A stretch of 64,000 nucleotides of DNA from Bordetella parapertussis (GTDB lineage Bacteria > Pseudomonadota > Gammaproteobacteria > Burkholderiales > Burkholderiaceae_B), in assembly GCA_945911685.1 (NCBI GenBank), contig CAMEAW010000001.1, positions 8,623 to 72,622 of the forward strand, read 5' to 3'. Under the pieces are notes generated by a model. The model was not told the origin of the DNA, did no database searches, and saw only the letters and a list, made by a program, of their open reading frames with translations. The translations under genes were made by a program, and so were the position numbers. Positions 50,388 to 61,014 of this stretch are shown in pieces (position 1 is the stretch's first letter; every line of letters begins with the position of its first letter).

Positions 50388-51853
50388 ATGTGATGGACTG
50401 GCTCGATGCACACACACTGGCACGCATACAATTTGCGTTCACAGTCAGTTTTCATATTATTTTTCCGGCCTTCTCGATCGGCTTAGCCAGTTACCTCGCG
50501 GTGCTCAATGGTTTGCACTTAGCAACAGGCCGCGCGGTTTATTTGGATTTGTTTAATTACTGGAAAAAAATCTTTGCCTTGGCCTTTGGTATGGGTGTGG
50601 TGTCGGGCTTGGTGATGAGTTACGAGTTTGGCACCAACTGGAGTGTCTTTGCCGACAAAACGGGCCCAGTGCTTGGACCCCTGATGGGCTACGAGGTGAT
50701 GTCTGCGTTTTTTCTTGAGGCAGGCTTCTTAGGTGTCATGCTGTTTGGGCGTGCGCGCGTTGGCCCGCGTCTGCATTGCTTTGCCACAGCGATGGTGGCG
50801 CTCGGTACCTTTATGTCTGCATTTTGGATTTTGTCGGTCAATAGCTGGATGCACACCCCTGCGGGCTTTAGCCAAAATGCTGAGGGGCAGTTTGTAGTCG
50901 AGAGCTGGCTTGAGGTGATTTTTAATCCTTCCTTTCCTTATCGCTTAGTGCATACGGTCTTGGCGGCGTACCTCACAACAGCTTTTGTCGTCGGCGGGGT
51001 GGCAGCGTTTCACTTGTTGAAAATGCGTCTACACAAAGTTGCGCTCGTAACGCCAGAGCGCTTAGCCTCACAGTTGGCCGTGCGTACGATGTTTTCGATG
51101 GCGATGTGGATGGCGGCTTGCGTAGCGCCGCTTCAGATCTTGGCCGGCGATCAGCATGGGCTCAATACGGTCGAGCACCAACCGCGCAAGATCGCTGCCA
51201 TCGAGGGGCACTACGAAACTCAGGCCCGTGCGCCGCTGATTCTGTTTGGTATACCCAATAGCAAAGAAGAGCGCATGGATTACGTCGTTGAAATCCCCTA
51301 CCTGGGTAGTTTGATTTTGACCCACACCCTAGACGGCGTGATTCAAGGCATGAAAGAATGGCCGCCCTCTGAGCGCCCGCCGATGGGCATTGTGTTTTAT
51401 GCGTTTCGCGTGATGGTGGGTATTGGGATGCTGATGCTCGGTCTTGGCCTCTGGAGCCTGTGGCTGCGGCACCGGGGCAAGCTGTATGAAAATGTCTGGA
51501 TGCTTCGTGCGGCGGTGTGGATGGGGCCCTCTGGCTTTGTGGCGGTACTGGCAGGTTGGGTGGTCACCGAGGTCGGACGTCAGCCGTATACGGTTTATAA
51601 CCTTTTACGTACGGCTGACTCAGCTTCGCCTATTCACGCGGCGGCGGTGGCCAGCTCGCTGATCGCCTTCGTGGTGGTGTATTTCGCACTTTTCGGCGCG
51701 GGTACGGTGTATATCTTGCGGCTCATGCGTCAGGCACCTGATGCCGGGCGCGCTGAGTTGTCTGTCAACGAACCTGTTCGCGCGGGTGGCATTGTGTCGC
51801 CTTCCGCCCTGACAGGTGCGTCAGGTGCGGATACGTTAAAGGGGCAGCCATGA
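50384..51853 (+). CDS. cytochrome bd-type ubiquinol oxidase subunit I (CioA-like)
   Basis: Subunit I of a bd-type terminal oxidase; binds haems b558, b595 and d and oxidises quinol with reduction of O2. The 489-residue protein has about nine membrane segments. His19-like ligand is in FTVSFHIIFPAFSIGLA, a second His is in PYRLVHTVLAAYLTT, and GRQPYTVYNLLRTADSASPI follows the Q loop. The loop after ILAGDQHGLNTVEHQPRKIAAIEGHYE is short, as in the cyanide-insensitive CioA group. The ATG overlaps the rarA stop by four bases. Confidence 0.92.
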   Translation: MNVMDWLDAHTLARIQFAFTVSFHIIFPAFSIGLASYLAVLNGLHLATGRAVYLDLFNYWKKIFALAFGMGVVSGLVMSYEFGTNWSVFADKTGPVLGPLMGYEVMSAFFLEAGFLGVMLFGRARVGPRLHCFATAMVALGTFMSAFWILSVNSWMHTPAGFSQNAEGQFVVESWLEVIFNPSFPYRLVHTVLAAYLTTAFVVGGVAAFHLLKMRLHKVALVTPERLASQLAVRTMFSMAMWMAACVAPLQILAGDQHGLNTVEHQPRKIAAIEGHYETQARAPLILFGIPNSKEERMDYVVEIPYLGSLILTHTLDGVIQGMKEWPPSERPPMGIVFYAFRVMVGIGMLMLGLGLWSLWLRHRGKLYENVWMLRAAVWMGPSGFVAVLAGWVVTEVGRQPYTVYNLLRTADSASPIHAAAVASSLIAFVVVYFALFGAGTVYILRLMRQAPDAGRAELSVNEPVRAGGIVSPSALTGASGADTLKGQP

Positions 51854-52857
51854 CAATCGACTATGCCTTGATTTGGGCCGGCCTGATTGCTTTTGCGGTG
51901 TTGGCTTATATCGTGCTAGATGGCTTTGACCTCGGCGTCGGAATTTTGTTTCCGTTGGTCAAGGGCCGCGAGCATCGCGACCAGATGATGAATTCGGTTG
52001 TCCCGGTTTGGGATGGCAACGAGACTTGGCTGGTGTTAGGAGGGGGCGGCTTATTCGCGGTGTTTCCGCTCGCCTATTCGATCATCATGCCGGCCTTATA
52101 TGCCCCGTTTATTGCGATGTTGTTGGCCTTGGTGTTTAGAGGTGTCGCGTTTGAGTTTCGTTTTAAAAGTCGTAATAACCAGTGGTTTTGGGATTTTGCT
52201 TTCGCGGGTGGGTCAATCGTTGCCGCGTTTGCGCAAGGTGTTGCGATGGGCGCGCTCGTTCAGGGTATACCGGTTGTGGGCCGGGCTTACTCAGGGGGCT
52301 GGTGGGATTGGTTGTCGCCCTTTAGTTTGTTGACGGGCTTAGCCTTGGTTGTGGGCTACGCACTGTTAGGCGCCACCTGGCTGATGCTAAAAACTGAAGG
52401 TCACGTGGCACAGCAGGCCTCGCGTGCCGCCCGCGTGTTGGGGCTGGCGCTCTTGGGTTTGATCGTGGTGGTGAGTATCTGGACGCCTTTCTTACACGAA
52501 CACTTTATGCGCAAGTGGTTTGCCTGGCCTGAGATGGCGCTCGTCATACCGGTGCCGTTCTTGGTGTTGGTGTGTGCGGTGCTGTTTTTTAAAGGCTTGA
52601 CTCAAGAAAAACCTTTAATGGCCTTTTTGTCGGTGCAAGGCCTGTTTGTCTTGTCTTACATGGGGCTGTTGATCAGCTTTTTTCCGTATATTGTGCCGTC
52701 AGCAGTCACACTGTGGCAAGCGGCTGCACCCGACAAGAGTTTGAAGTTTTTGCTGGTGGGCGCCGTCGTGTTGCTACCAATGATTTTGGCCTACACCGCC
52801 TACGCCTATTGGGTATTTCGTGGCAAAGTGGGCCCTACGCATCACTATCACGCCTAA
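51850..52857 (+). CDS. cytochrome bd-type ubiquinol oxidase subunit II (CioB-like)
   Basis: Subunit II of the oxidase, 335 residues with about eight membrane segments. IWAGLIAFAVLAYIVLDGFDLGVGILFPLVKGREHRDQMMNSVVPVWDGNETWLVLGGGGLFAVFPLAYS is the CydB signature, with WDGNETWL. It overlaps the preceding gene by four bases. A small membrane ORF fitting the third subunit follows 80 bases after the stop. Confidence 0.93.
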   Translation: MTIDYALIWAGLIAFAVLAYIVLDGFDLGVGILFPLVKGREHRDQMMNSVVPVWDGNETWLVLGGGGLFAVFPLAYSIIMPALYAPFIAMLLALVFRGVAFEFRFKSRNNQWFWDFAFAGGSIVAAFAQGVAMGALVQGIPVVGRAYSGGWWDWLSPFSLLTGLALVVGYALLGATWLMLKTEGHVAQQASRAARVLGLALLGLIVVVSIWTPFLHEHFMRKWFAWPEMALVIPVPFLVLVCAVLFFKGLTQEKPLMAFLSVQGLFVLSYMGLLISFFPYIVPSAVTLWQAAAPDKSLKFLLVGAVVLLPMILAYTAYAYWVFRGKVGPTHHYHA

Positions 52858-52937
52858 GGCAGGCCACTGGGGCTTAGGTCTCTTGCCCCGCTGTGCCTCT
52901 TTGTGCCCAGTAATCGGTTAGGTTTTTTGAGAAAGCG

Positions 52938-53039
52938 ATGAAACGTTGGCTGTGGTTGCTGCTGATCTGGCTGGTGAGTGTGGGGGCGCTTGGTATCGTA
53001 GCGTGGTTGTTGCGGCGTTTACAATACTGGCTCCGTTAG
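52938..53039 (+). CDS. DUF2474/CydX-like small membrane protein
   Basis: A 33-codon frame starting MKRWLWLLLIWLVSVGALG and ending in RRLQYWLR. It is a single hydrophobic helix with a positively charged start and end. Size, charge pattern and position after cioAB fit the DUF2474/CydX small subunit of bd oxidases, which stabilises the haems. GAGAAAG lies four to ten bases upstream of the ATG. The frame ends 20 bases before serS. It is too short for ordinary ORF thresholds and easily missed. Confidence 0.75.
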   Translation: MKRWLWLLLIWLVSVGALGIVAWLLRRLQYWLR

Positions 53040-53047
53040 CTTTTTGA

Positions 53048-54403
<1,356 letters not shown>

Positions 54404-54450
54404 CGAACGCATGGCGCCTGAGCGGTTGAAACTTTAGGTCTGCTAAGGTG

Positions 54451-54828
54451 TCACCGACCGTAATAGCCGCGTTGGTAATTTCCGTAGCCGTTACCATGAT
54501 TGCCGTTGTAATAGCCATTACGCCCGTTATAGCCTGGTGACACAACGACTGGGGCATAGTACCGGGGTGCTGGGCGCACTATCACGGGCCGAGCGCCGTA
54601 CACTGGCGCAGGGGCGTAATATACCGGTGCCGGCGCGTAGTAGGGCCGTGGCACTTGGTAAACCACCGGGGGCGGTGCGTAATACACAGGCGCTGGGCGA
54701 TATACTGGGCCGCCAATCACAATCGGCGGTATGCCGATGACTACGCCGACCGAGGGCCCCGCCACCACGACGTTGGCACTCAAAGAACCAGCGATCGTCA
54801 CCAACAGCGTTAATAGGATTCTTTTCAT
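54451..54828 (-). CDS. small Pro/Tyr-rich exported protein
   Basis: 125-residue secreted protein with a signal peptide of about 23 residues (MKRILLTLLVTIAGSLSANVVVA). The mature part starts GPSVGVVIGIPPIVIGGPVYRP and continues as repeats of APVYYAP / PYYAPAP type, ending in a Gly/Asn/Tyr-rich tail. Such YXX- and PxYY-rich small proteins are common in Burkholderiales envelopes; function is unknown. Low complexity prevents family assignment. It converges on serS. Confidence 0.8.
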   Translation of the reverse strand: MKRILLTLLVTIAGSLSANVVVAGPSVGVVIGIPPIVIGGPVYRPAPVYYAPPPVVYQVPRPYYAPAPVYYAPAPVYGARPVIVRPAPRYYAPVVVSPGYNGRNGYYNGNHGNGYGNYQRGYYGR

Positions 54829-55021
54829 TTCGGTCGCTCCATTGAGTCGGGATATTACGTTGAGTCACCCAGTGACTGACAGTTCTTATTCTAGGTGGAC
54901 TGGTATAAAAATCTAGCTCTCTGCTGCTAACACTTGTTTCAGGTGATTTCAGTTGATGACTAGATTCAAAGGCCAAGCGTTTTGCGTGACTTGCGTTTAC
55001 CCTTGTTATGGCGAATTGTTA

Positions 55022-57031
55022 ATGTTTGATATGAATATCGCTGACCCCACCGACCCTGATGCGATTGAAAAAGAGTTGCGCCACGTGCGTGCACTCCTGC
55101 AACTTGAGCAGCAAGAAGACCAAACGCAATTCAAACTTAAAAATGCTAAGGCCAGCGTAAAAGAGCGCATCCGGCGCGGCTTGACGTGGTATCCCGTCAC
55201 GATCACCAATGAAGAAATCGGCTTTGGCGGCAAAGTGGTGCTTGAATTAGAGCGCCCAGCTAGTGAGCAGGGCCTGCACTTGTTTCAGGTGGGCAAAAAT
55301 GCTTCGCTCTTTAGCAATGCGCCGCCCCACGTAGCGACCGACCGGCCCGTGCTCAATGGTGTCATTACGAGCGTGCGGCGCAATAAGCTACTGCTGGCAA
55401 CAACCAAAGAAGAGCTTCCCGACTGGGTGCTTGACGGTTACAAACTGGGCGTTGATCTCACTTTTGACGAGGTGAGCTACCGCGAGATGGACCTCGCCCT
55501 TGACGAAGTGCTTTACGCCCATGCAAACCGGTTAGCCGAGTTGCGCGACGTGCTGCTCGGCGCCCGGCAGGCGAGGTTCCGTGCGCCTAACGCCGACGAC
55601 CTGTTTTACCCCAGCCCTCTCAACGACTCGCAGCTAGCGGCTGTACGCCTAGTGATCGCGGCTCAAGACGTGGCCATCATCCATGGTCCGCCCGGTACTG
55701 GCAAAACCACAACCTTAGTGCAGGCCATTCTAGAAACCACGCGGCGCGAACGGCGCGTGTTGGTGTGCGCGCCCTCGAATACGGCTGTTGATCTGCTCAC
55801 CGAAAAGTTGGCCGAGCGTGGTGTCAACGTGATCCGGCTGGGCAATCCTAGCCGCGTCTCAGACCTGCTGCTCGAGCACACTCTGGATGCCCGCGTGATG
55901 GCGCATTCGAGTTACGGTGAAATGCGCGCGATGCGCCAAACCGCCGAGCAATACCGCCAAACTGCCAACGAATACACCCGCGATTTTGGCTTCGAAGAGC
56001 GGCAGCAGCGACGGTTGCTAAAGGAAGAAGCGCGCATGCTGTTTCAGGCAGCCGACAATTTAGAGCGCTTTATGACCGAAGACGTACTCGAGTCGGTGCA
56101 GGTCATCACCTGCACACTCGTCGGCGCGAGTAACCGTAACATTCGGCACCTGATCTTTGAGACCGTCTTTATCGACGAAGCCGCCCAGGCACTAGAGCCT
56201 GGCTGCTGGATTCCGATTGCCAAGGGCACACGCGTGATTCTGGCTGGCGATCACCATCAGCTGCCACCCACTGTCAAAAGCGAACAGGCGGCCCGCGAGG
56301 GCCTACGCGAAACGTTGTTCGAAAAGTGCATTAAGCGGCAGCCTGCGACAGCCCGCATGCTGACCGTGCAGTACCGCATGCACGCGCAAATCATGGGATT
56401 CAGCTCTGAGCAGTTTTACGGCGGTCAATTAAAGCCGCATCACACTGTGCGCCGCGCCGACTTGGGGGCTTACGACCCGATTTTTGCGCATGAGCTGCCT
56501 GTAGAGTTCCTCGACACGGCCGGTTACGGCTTCCTTGAGTTCACCCTTGCCGAAAGCCGCTCTACCGCTAACCCTGAAGAAGCGGATTTGCTGCTTAAGC
56601 GCCTCGTCCAGCTCTTAGGGCCTTACGATCAGGCCGAGCACGCGCAAGATCCGCTCACCATCGGCGTGATTGCCCCTTACCGCGCTCAAATCAACTATTT
56701 GAAGGACGCCATCGAGCAAATCGACGATCTCAACAACCTACTGCAGCGCCGTATGCTGAGCGTGGGCACGGTCGATTCGTTTCAGGGCCAAGAGCGCGAC
56801 ATCATTGCTATTTCACTGACGCGCAGCAATCGCCAAGGCGAAATTGGCTTCCTTGCGGACATCCGCCGCATGAACGTTGGGATGACCCGCGCCCGACGTA
56901 AGTTACTACTGGTTGGCGACTCGTCGACGCTCGCCTCAAATCCGTTTTTCGGAGACTTGCTAGCTTACGTCAAACACATTGGTGGCTATCGCACGGCCTG
57001 GGAAATCGCTGATTACGCAGGGCCGGATTGA
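55022..57031 (+). CDS. IGHMBP2/SMUBP-2-like superfamily 1 helicase
   Basis: 669-residue SF1B-type DNA/RNA helicase. Walker A is IIHGPPGTGKTTTLVQAI, followed by VCAPSNTAVDLLTEKL (motif Ia), FIDEAAQALEPGCWIP (motif II, DEAA), GDHHQLPPTV (motif III) and VGTVDSFQGQERDIIAISLTRSN with GMTRARRKLLLVGD (motifs V and VI). The N-terminal part corresponds to the OB/1B region of SMUBP-2-like helicases. The start is uncertain: ATG 55022 begins the recognisable part, but ATG 54956 with AGGTGA upstream is a credible alternative. Stand-alone gene. Confidence 0.88.
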   Translation: MFDMNIADPTDPDAIEKELRHVRALLQLEQQEDQTQFKLKNAKASVKERIRRGLTWYPVTITNEEIGFGGKVVLELERPASEQGLHLFQVGKNASLFSNAPPHVATDRPVLNGVITSVRRNKLLLATTKEELPDWVLDGYKLGVDLTFDEVSYREMDLALDEVLYAHANRLAELRDVLLGARQARFRAPNADDLFYPSPLNDSQLAAVRLVIAAQDVAIIHGPPGTGKTTTLVQAILETTRRERRVLVCAPSNTAVDLLTEKLAERGVNVIRLGNPSRVSDLLLEHTLDARVMAHSSYGEMRAMRQTAEQYRQTANEYTRDFGFEERQQRRLLKEEARMLFQAADNLERFMTEDVLESVQVITCTLVGASNRNIRHLIFETVFIDEAAQALEPGCWIPIAKGTRVILAGDHHQLPPTVKSEQAAREGLRETLFEKCIKRQPATARMLTVQYRMHAQIMGFSSEQFYGGQLKPHHTVRRADLGAYDPIFAHELPVEFLDTAGYGFLEFTLAESRSTANPEEADLLLKRLVQLLGPYDQAEHAQDPLTIGVIAPYRAQINYLKDAIEQIDDLNNLLQRRMLSVGTVDSFQGQERDIIAISLTRSNRQGEIGFLADIRRMNVGMTRARRKLLLVGDSSTLASNPFFGDLLAYVKHIGGYRTAWEIADYAGPD

Positions 57032-57216
57032 GTTGGTTGTATGCTGACCTATTGCTTCAGTTGGTGTACCCCCGTCATTGATCTCGACCTCGAGTCCCTT
57101 CATGTCGTAAAGCAAGGCAGCATATTCCGTTAAACTAAATTTGGTTGAAATTTCCTCTTCTTGTTGAGCCGCACACCACAGTCTGACGGCCCCACCCATC
57201 CGTTTTCTCTTCCCTG

Positions 57217-58110
57217 ATGCGTCCCATTACCTTGTTGTTTTTGGTTGTACCGCCCCTGATGTGGGCCAGTAACGCCATCGTAGGTAGGATGGCAGCAGGG
57301 GCGATCCCTCCGATCACCTTAAATTTCTTGCGTTGGGTCGTTGCGCTTTTGGTGTTGTTGCCTTTTGTGTGGCAACGCTTAAAGCAAGACTGGCCCATCG
57401 CCCGCAAGTCGTGGGTGATTTTGGCGGCAACCGGGTTTTTAAGTACCACCACCTATAACGCCTTGCAGTATTTAGCGCTGACAACGTCTAGCCCGATCAA
57501 TATTGCGTTAATCACTGCAGCAGGCCCGATCTTTACTCTGTTGATGGGGCGTTCGTTGTTTCAGGCGCCGATCAGCCGCGCAGCGACTTTTGGGGCAGTG
57601 GTGTCAATGCTTGGCGTAGCCTGGGTGTTGATCCGCGGTGACGTAACGAATGCGGCGCAGATTTCGTTTGTGCCGGGTGATTTATTTATGCTGCTCGCCA
57701 TTGCCCTGTGGGCTTTATATACTTGGCTGTTGCGTAGCCGACCCGCTGAAATGTCAGGCTATAGCGTCTTGACGATGCAGATGGCCTGGGGTTTGTTGTT
57801 TGCAGTGCCGATGGTGTTGGCAGAGCTGGTTTGGGGCGGTTACGCCGCAATCGAATGGTCACCCAAGATTTACGGCATGGTGGCTTATGTGGCGTTGGGG
57901 CCCGCGCTGCTAGCCTACCTTTGTTATCAGCAGGCGGTGTTACGAACCGGCTCTCAGTTGCCGATGTTTTTCTTGAACCTCACGCCGGTGTTCGCCGCGT
58001 TGATGTCTGTGCTGTTGCTGGGTGAGTTTCCTGAGCTTTATCATGTGGTGGGCTTGGTGTTGATTGTCTTAGGGATCGTGCTGGCCAATCCCCCTAAAAA
58101 AGCTGTTTAA
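57217..58110 (+). CDS. EamA/DMT family transporter
   Basis: 297-residue inner-membrane protein with ten predicted helices in two EamA repeats: LLFLVVPPLMWASNAIVGRMAAGAIPPITLNFLRWVVALLVLLP in the first, and GDLFMLLAIALWALYTWLLRSRP in the second. Members export or import small metabolites; substrate unknown. Ends with a helix LVLIVLGIVLA and PPKKAV tail. A 185-base spacer separates it from the helicase; an opposing frame there is discussed under findings. Confidence 0.9.
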   Translation: MRPITLLFLVVPPLMWASNAIVGRMAAGAIPPITLNFLRWVVALLVLLPFVWQRLKQDWPIARKSWVILAATGFLSTTTYNALQYLALTTSSPINIALITAAGPIFTLLMGRSLFQAPISRAATFGAVVSMLGVAWVLIRGDVTNAAQISFVPGDLFMLLAIALWALYTWLLRSRPAEMSGYSVLTMQMAWGLLFAVPMVLAELVWGGYAAIEWSPKIYGMVAYVALGPALLAYLCYQQAVLRTGSQLPMFFLNLTPVFAALMSVLLLGEFPELYHVVGLVLIVLGIVLANPPKKAV

Positions 58111-58143
58111 TATGACCCAGTATTTTTGACCTTGAGGTGTTCG

Positions 58144-59220
58144 ATGCTGTCTTTGTTTATTTTGTCACTCAAACGCGTTGCCACGGGCGTTGCGCTGAGT
58201 TGCGTCTGTTTTAGTGCCGCCCTGCCTGCGCATGCAAGTGAAGTACAAGGCAAATATTTGGCGACGGCTGCACAAGCCAACCCGCCCTTTCCTTTTCTGC
58301 AAGGTGCGAATCTAACGCAGGCCGACGGGGCCTGGGAGTTCTATCAGCAAAACATAGGCGCGGCGATGTCGGCCTGGGCTCAGACTGAGATCAAGCAACC
58401 TTCTGGTACCACGCTGTTTTACCCCTTTTCGGGCCCAGACTTTGTGACGGCGGCGCATTTGTTTCCGCAGGCGAGTCGCTTCGTGCTGGTGGCGATGCAG
58501 GCCGCGGGTGAGCCCGCTGCTTTAAGCAACATGGCGGGTGCGCGCGCACAAAATTTTCAGGCTAAGTTTTTGCGCGAGTGGATGAAGTTTAGTCGCCTTG
58601 CCTTCTTTCGTACTGACGATTTAAACGAAGATCAGCGTGACAAACATGCGCAAATCGGAGTGACCTCCATTTTGATTACGTTTGCGTTGTACATGGGCTA
58701 TGACGTCAATGAGGTCTATCCGATCGCGCTTGATCCAAAAAGCGGCCAGTTTATTCAAACGGCGGGTGACTGGAAATCTGTGAGACTGGTCATGAGCAAA
58801 GGAGGCAAGCCTGTGACGCTGGATTATGTCAGCCTAGATTTATCTGATTCGCATCTCAGCCAAACCGAGCCCATGCGCGCCTGGCTTGAACGCGAGTCGC
58901 GCAATCCTGTGCTGCTCAAGGCGGCATCGCATCTGCTACAAGAAACGTATTTTTCAGTGCTGCGCGATATTTTGGTAGCAAACGCAAAAATGGTCGTTCA
59001 AGATGAGACTGGTTTGAATTACACCTACCTGTCGCAGATCGGACCGGTTGATCTGTACGGCGGGTTTTTGTACCCGCATGAATTGTTTAACCGTAAAAAG
59101 CAAGAGTCTTTGGCGCAGGCTTATAAAGACTCTAAAAATGTGAAGCCTTTGCCGTTTGCGTTTAGTTACAACAAAACGACCGAGCGTCGCAGCGTACAAA
59201 TTGTACGGCGTGCAGATTAG
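58144..59220 (+). CDS. exported protein of unknown function
   Basis: 358-residue protein with a signal peptide (about residues 1-31, ending HAS). The body contains AWEFYQQNIGAAMSAWAQTEIKQ, TTLFYPFSGPDFVTAAHLFPQASRFVLVAMQAAGEP, LAFFRTDDLNEDQRDKHAQIGVTSILITFALYMGYDV and SDSHLSQTEPMRAWLERES. I do not recognise a named family or a catalytic motif. GAGGTG six bases before the ATG at 58144 decides the start over the upstream frame. It ends with a four-base overlap with the convergent alpha/beta hydrolase, a tail-to-tail overlap of the two stops. Confidence 0.75.
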   Translation: MLSLFILSLKRVATGVALSCVCFSAALPAHASEVQGKYLATAAQANPPFPFLQGANLTQADGAWEFYQQNIGAAMSAWAQTEIKQPSGTTLFYPFSGPDFVTAAHLFPQASRFVLVAMQAAGEPAALSNMAGARAQNFQAKFLREWMKFSRLAFFRTDDLNEDQRDKHAQIGVTSILITFALYMGYDVNEVYPIALDPKSGQFIQTAGDWKSVRLVMSKGGKPVTLDYVSLDLSDSHLSQTEPMRAWLERESRNPVLLKAASHLLQETYFSVLRDILVANAKMVVQDETGLNYTYLSQIGPVDLYGGFLYPHELFNRKKQESLAQAYKDSKNVKPLPFAFSYNKTTERRSVQIVRRAD

Positions 59221-60110
59221 GGTTGAATCTTGCGCGCAAAGGCGGCCACGCTAAAGCTGCGTGCGGCGTCATTAAATCCTTTGGGGTCGTCCACAAATAA
59301 GGCGTGCCCGGGCTTTTCCATAATATTGACGGTGATTAAATCAGCAGGGCGCTTGGCCAGTAAGGCTTCGCCTTGTTCTTTCAACCACGGTCGTGCAATG
59401 TACAGAACCGGCACGTTTTGTTTTTCAAGCGTTTCGCGCCAATAGTCACGCGGGTAAGGTTGCTGCATGAGTTGGATCGCGGTCTTGGGTGGTACGCGCA
59501 TGGCCGAATCCAGTACCGCCTGGGCTAACAACGGCGGCGGGGGTTCGCGATAAATGTCTTTGCTAAAGGCGCGAAGGTAAGCTTCGCGTTTTTTTGGATC
59601 GTTCATGGTCTGCTGAAAATTCGACGAGCGTCCGCCTGGCGGTCGGCCTTCACCCACCGAGTTATCGATCAATATCAAGCCTCGCAAACCTTTAGGTTTG
59701 TAGTTGGCGAGATAGTCGAGTGATTCAAGCACGCCAAGCGACCAACCCGCCAAAATAAAAGTTTTGACCTTGGCGGCTTTCAAGAACTCGTCCATATCCT
59801 TCAGGCGTCTTTGCGGTGCATGCGACAGTGTTGTCAGCGCTGAGAGCCCCTGCGAGCGCGGGTCGAAGGCCAAAACCCTAAATTGATCTGATAGCGCCAG
59901 TAATTGTTGTTCGAACACCGCGGCGGGCATGACCCAGCCTGGGATAAAGACAAGTGTTCGTTCACCTTTACCTGCCTCAAGATAATGCAGACGGACCCCG
60001 TCTGAGGACGTGAAGTAATGGTGATGGATGGGGTTTGAGTGCGCCAGCCCGCTGAAGAGTAGGGCGAGCAGTAGGTAAACTTTGCTCGATAGCGTGGCAA
60101 CACGGCTCAT
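59217..60110 (-). CDS. alpha/beta hydrolase, exported
   Basis: 297-residue alpha/beta-hydrolase fold protein with a signal peptide (about residues 1-25, ending LAHS). The nucleophile elbow GWSLG contains the catalytic Ser, the oxyanion loop is FIPGWVMPAAVF, and a His lies in EKPGHALFVDDP near the end; an acid in the LYIARPW/LKEQG region is expected. Substrate unknown. It is convergent with the exported unknown protein and divergent to the AroE-like gene. Confidence 0.85.
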   Translation of the reverse strand: MSRVATLSSKVYLLLALLFSGLAHSNPIHHHYFTSSDGVRLHYLEAGKGERTLVFIPGWVMPAAVFEQQLLALSDQFRVLAFDPRSQGLSALTTLSHAPQRRLKDMDEFLKAAKVKTFILAGWSLGVLESLDYLANYKPKGLRGLILIDNSVGEGRPPGGRSSNFQQTMNDPKKREAYLRAFSKDIYREPPPPLLAQAVLDSAMRVPPKTAIQLMQQPYPRDYWRETLEKQNVPVLYIARPWLKEQGEALLAKRPADLITVNIMEKPGHALFVDDPKGFNDAARSFSVAAFARKIQP

Positions 60111-60219
60111 GGTTATCTCCGTAAAACGACATCGGGGACCAACGGTAAACTGTATGATAGTGCAGGACTAGATCGACGAAGCTGCCTGTGAAGGCGCACA
60201 AACAATAAAAGAGAAGCAG

Positions 60220-61014
60220 ATGATCGACATCAGTGGCAAAACCAAACTTTACGGCATTGTGGCCGATCCGATCGGGCAGGTGAAAGCGCCTGAAATGATG
60301 CGCAAGGTGTTTGAGCAACGTGGCATTGATGGCGTGTTAACGCCCATGCATGTCGCGCCGAAAGATTTACCCGCCTTTACGCAAGCCTTGCGCGGCATCC
60401 AGAACTTTGGCGGCATGGTGGTGACGGTGCCGCATAAAACGACGATTGGCGTGCTGTGCGATGAGATCACTGCCGCGGCGCGCACGGTGGGTGCGGTCAA
60501 TATCGTGCGACGCGATCCTGATGGGCGCTTGTTTGGCGATATTTTGGATGGCCGTGGTTTTATCGCAGGCTTGCGCTTGCATGGCATTGAACCAAGGGGT
60601 AAAAAAATATTGTTGGCGGGGGCGGGTGGGGCGGCCAACGCCATTGCTTTCGCGTTGGCCGAGGCGGGCGCTACACAATTAGCTGTCTATAACCGTTCAG
60701 CCGATAAAGTGCGCGCCATGTTTGCGCGGTTGGGGCCGGTCTACCCGCAAGTTGAATTGGTATTAGGGTCACGGGATCCGCTAGGGTACGACTTGATTGT
60801 GAACGCGACCTCTTTGGGGATGGCGAGCGCAGATCCACTGCCGCTTGATGCACACTTATTGAAAGCAGAACAAACAGTGGCCGAAATCATCATGGCGCCT
60901 GCGCTGACGCCGTTACTTGCTGCTGCACAGGCTCAAGGCTGTCGCATCCAATACGGCGCACCCATGCTCGCGTGCCAAATTGAATTGATGGCTGACTTTA
61001 TGGGGGCAAAATAA
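60220..61014 (+). CDS. AroE-like shikimate/quinate dehydrogenase family protein
   Basis: 264-residue NADP-dependent dehydrogenase of the shikimate dehydrogenase superfamily. Catalytic Lys73 lies in VTVPHK, Asn94 in GAVNI, and Asp110 in GDILDGRGF, where true AroE has NTDG. The cofactor loop is AGAGGAANA (134-142) and NRSADK suggests NADP. The pair of serines that bind the shikimate carboxylate in AroE (GNPIxHSxSP) is replaced here by Val21 and Ala23 in ADPIGQVKAP. The enzyme may act on another cyclic or hydroxy acid. Its stop shares a base with the start of the GMC oxidoreductase gene, so the two are coupled. Confidence 0.85.
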   Translation: MIDISGKTKLYGIVADPIGQVKAPEMMRKVFEQRGIDGVLTPMHVAPKDLPAFTQALRGIQNFGGMVVTVPHKTTIGVLCDEITAAARTVGAVNIVRRDPDGRLFGDILDGRGFIAGLRLHGIEPRGKKILLAGAGGAANAIAFALAEAGATQLAVYNRSADKVRAMFARLGPVYPQVELVLGSRDPLGYDLIVNATSLGMASADPLPLDAHLLKAEQTVAEIIMAPALTPLLAAAQAQGCRIQYGAPMLACQIELMADFMGAK

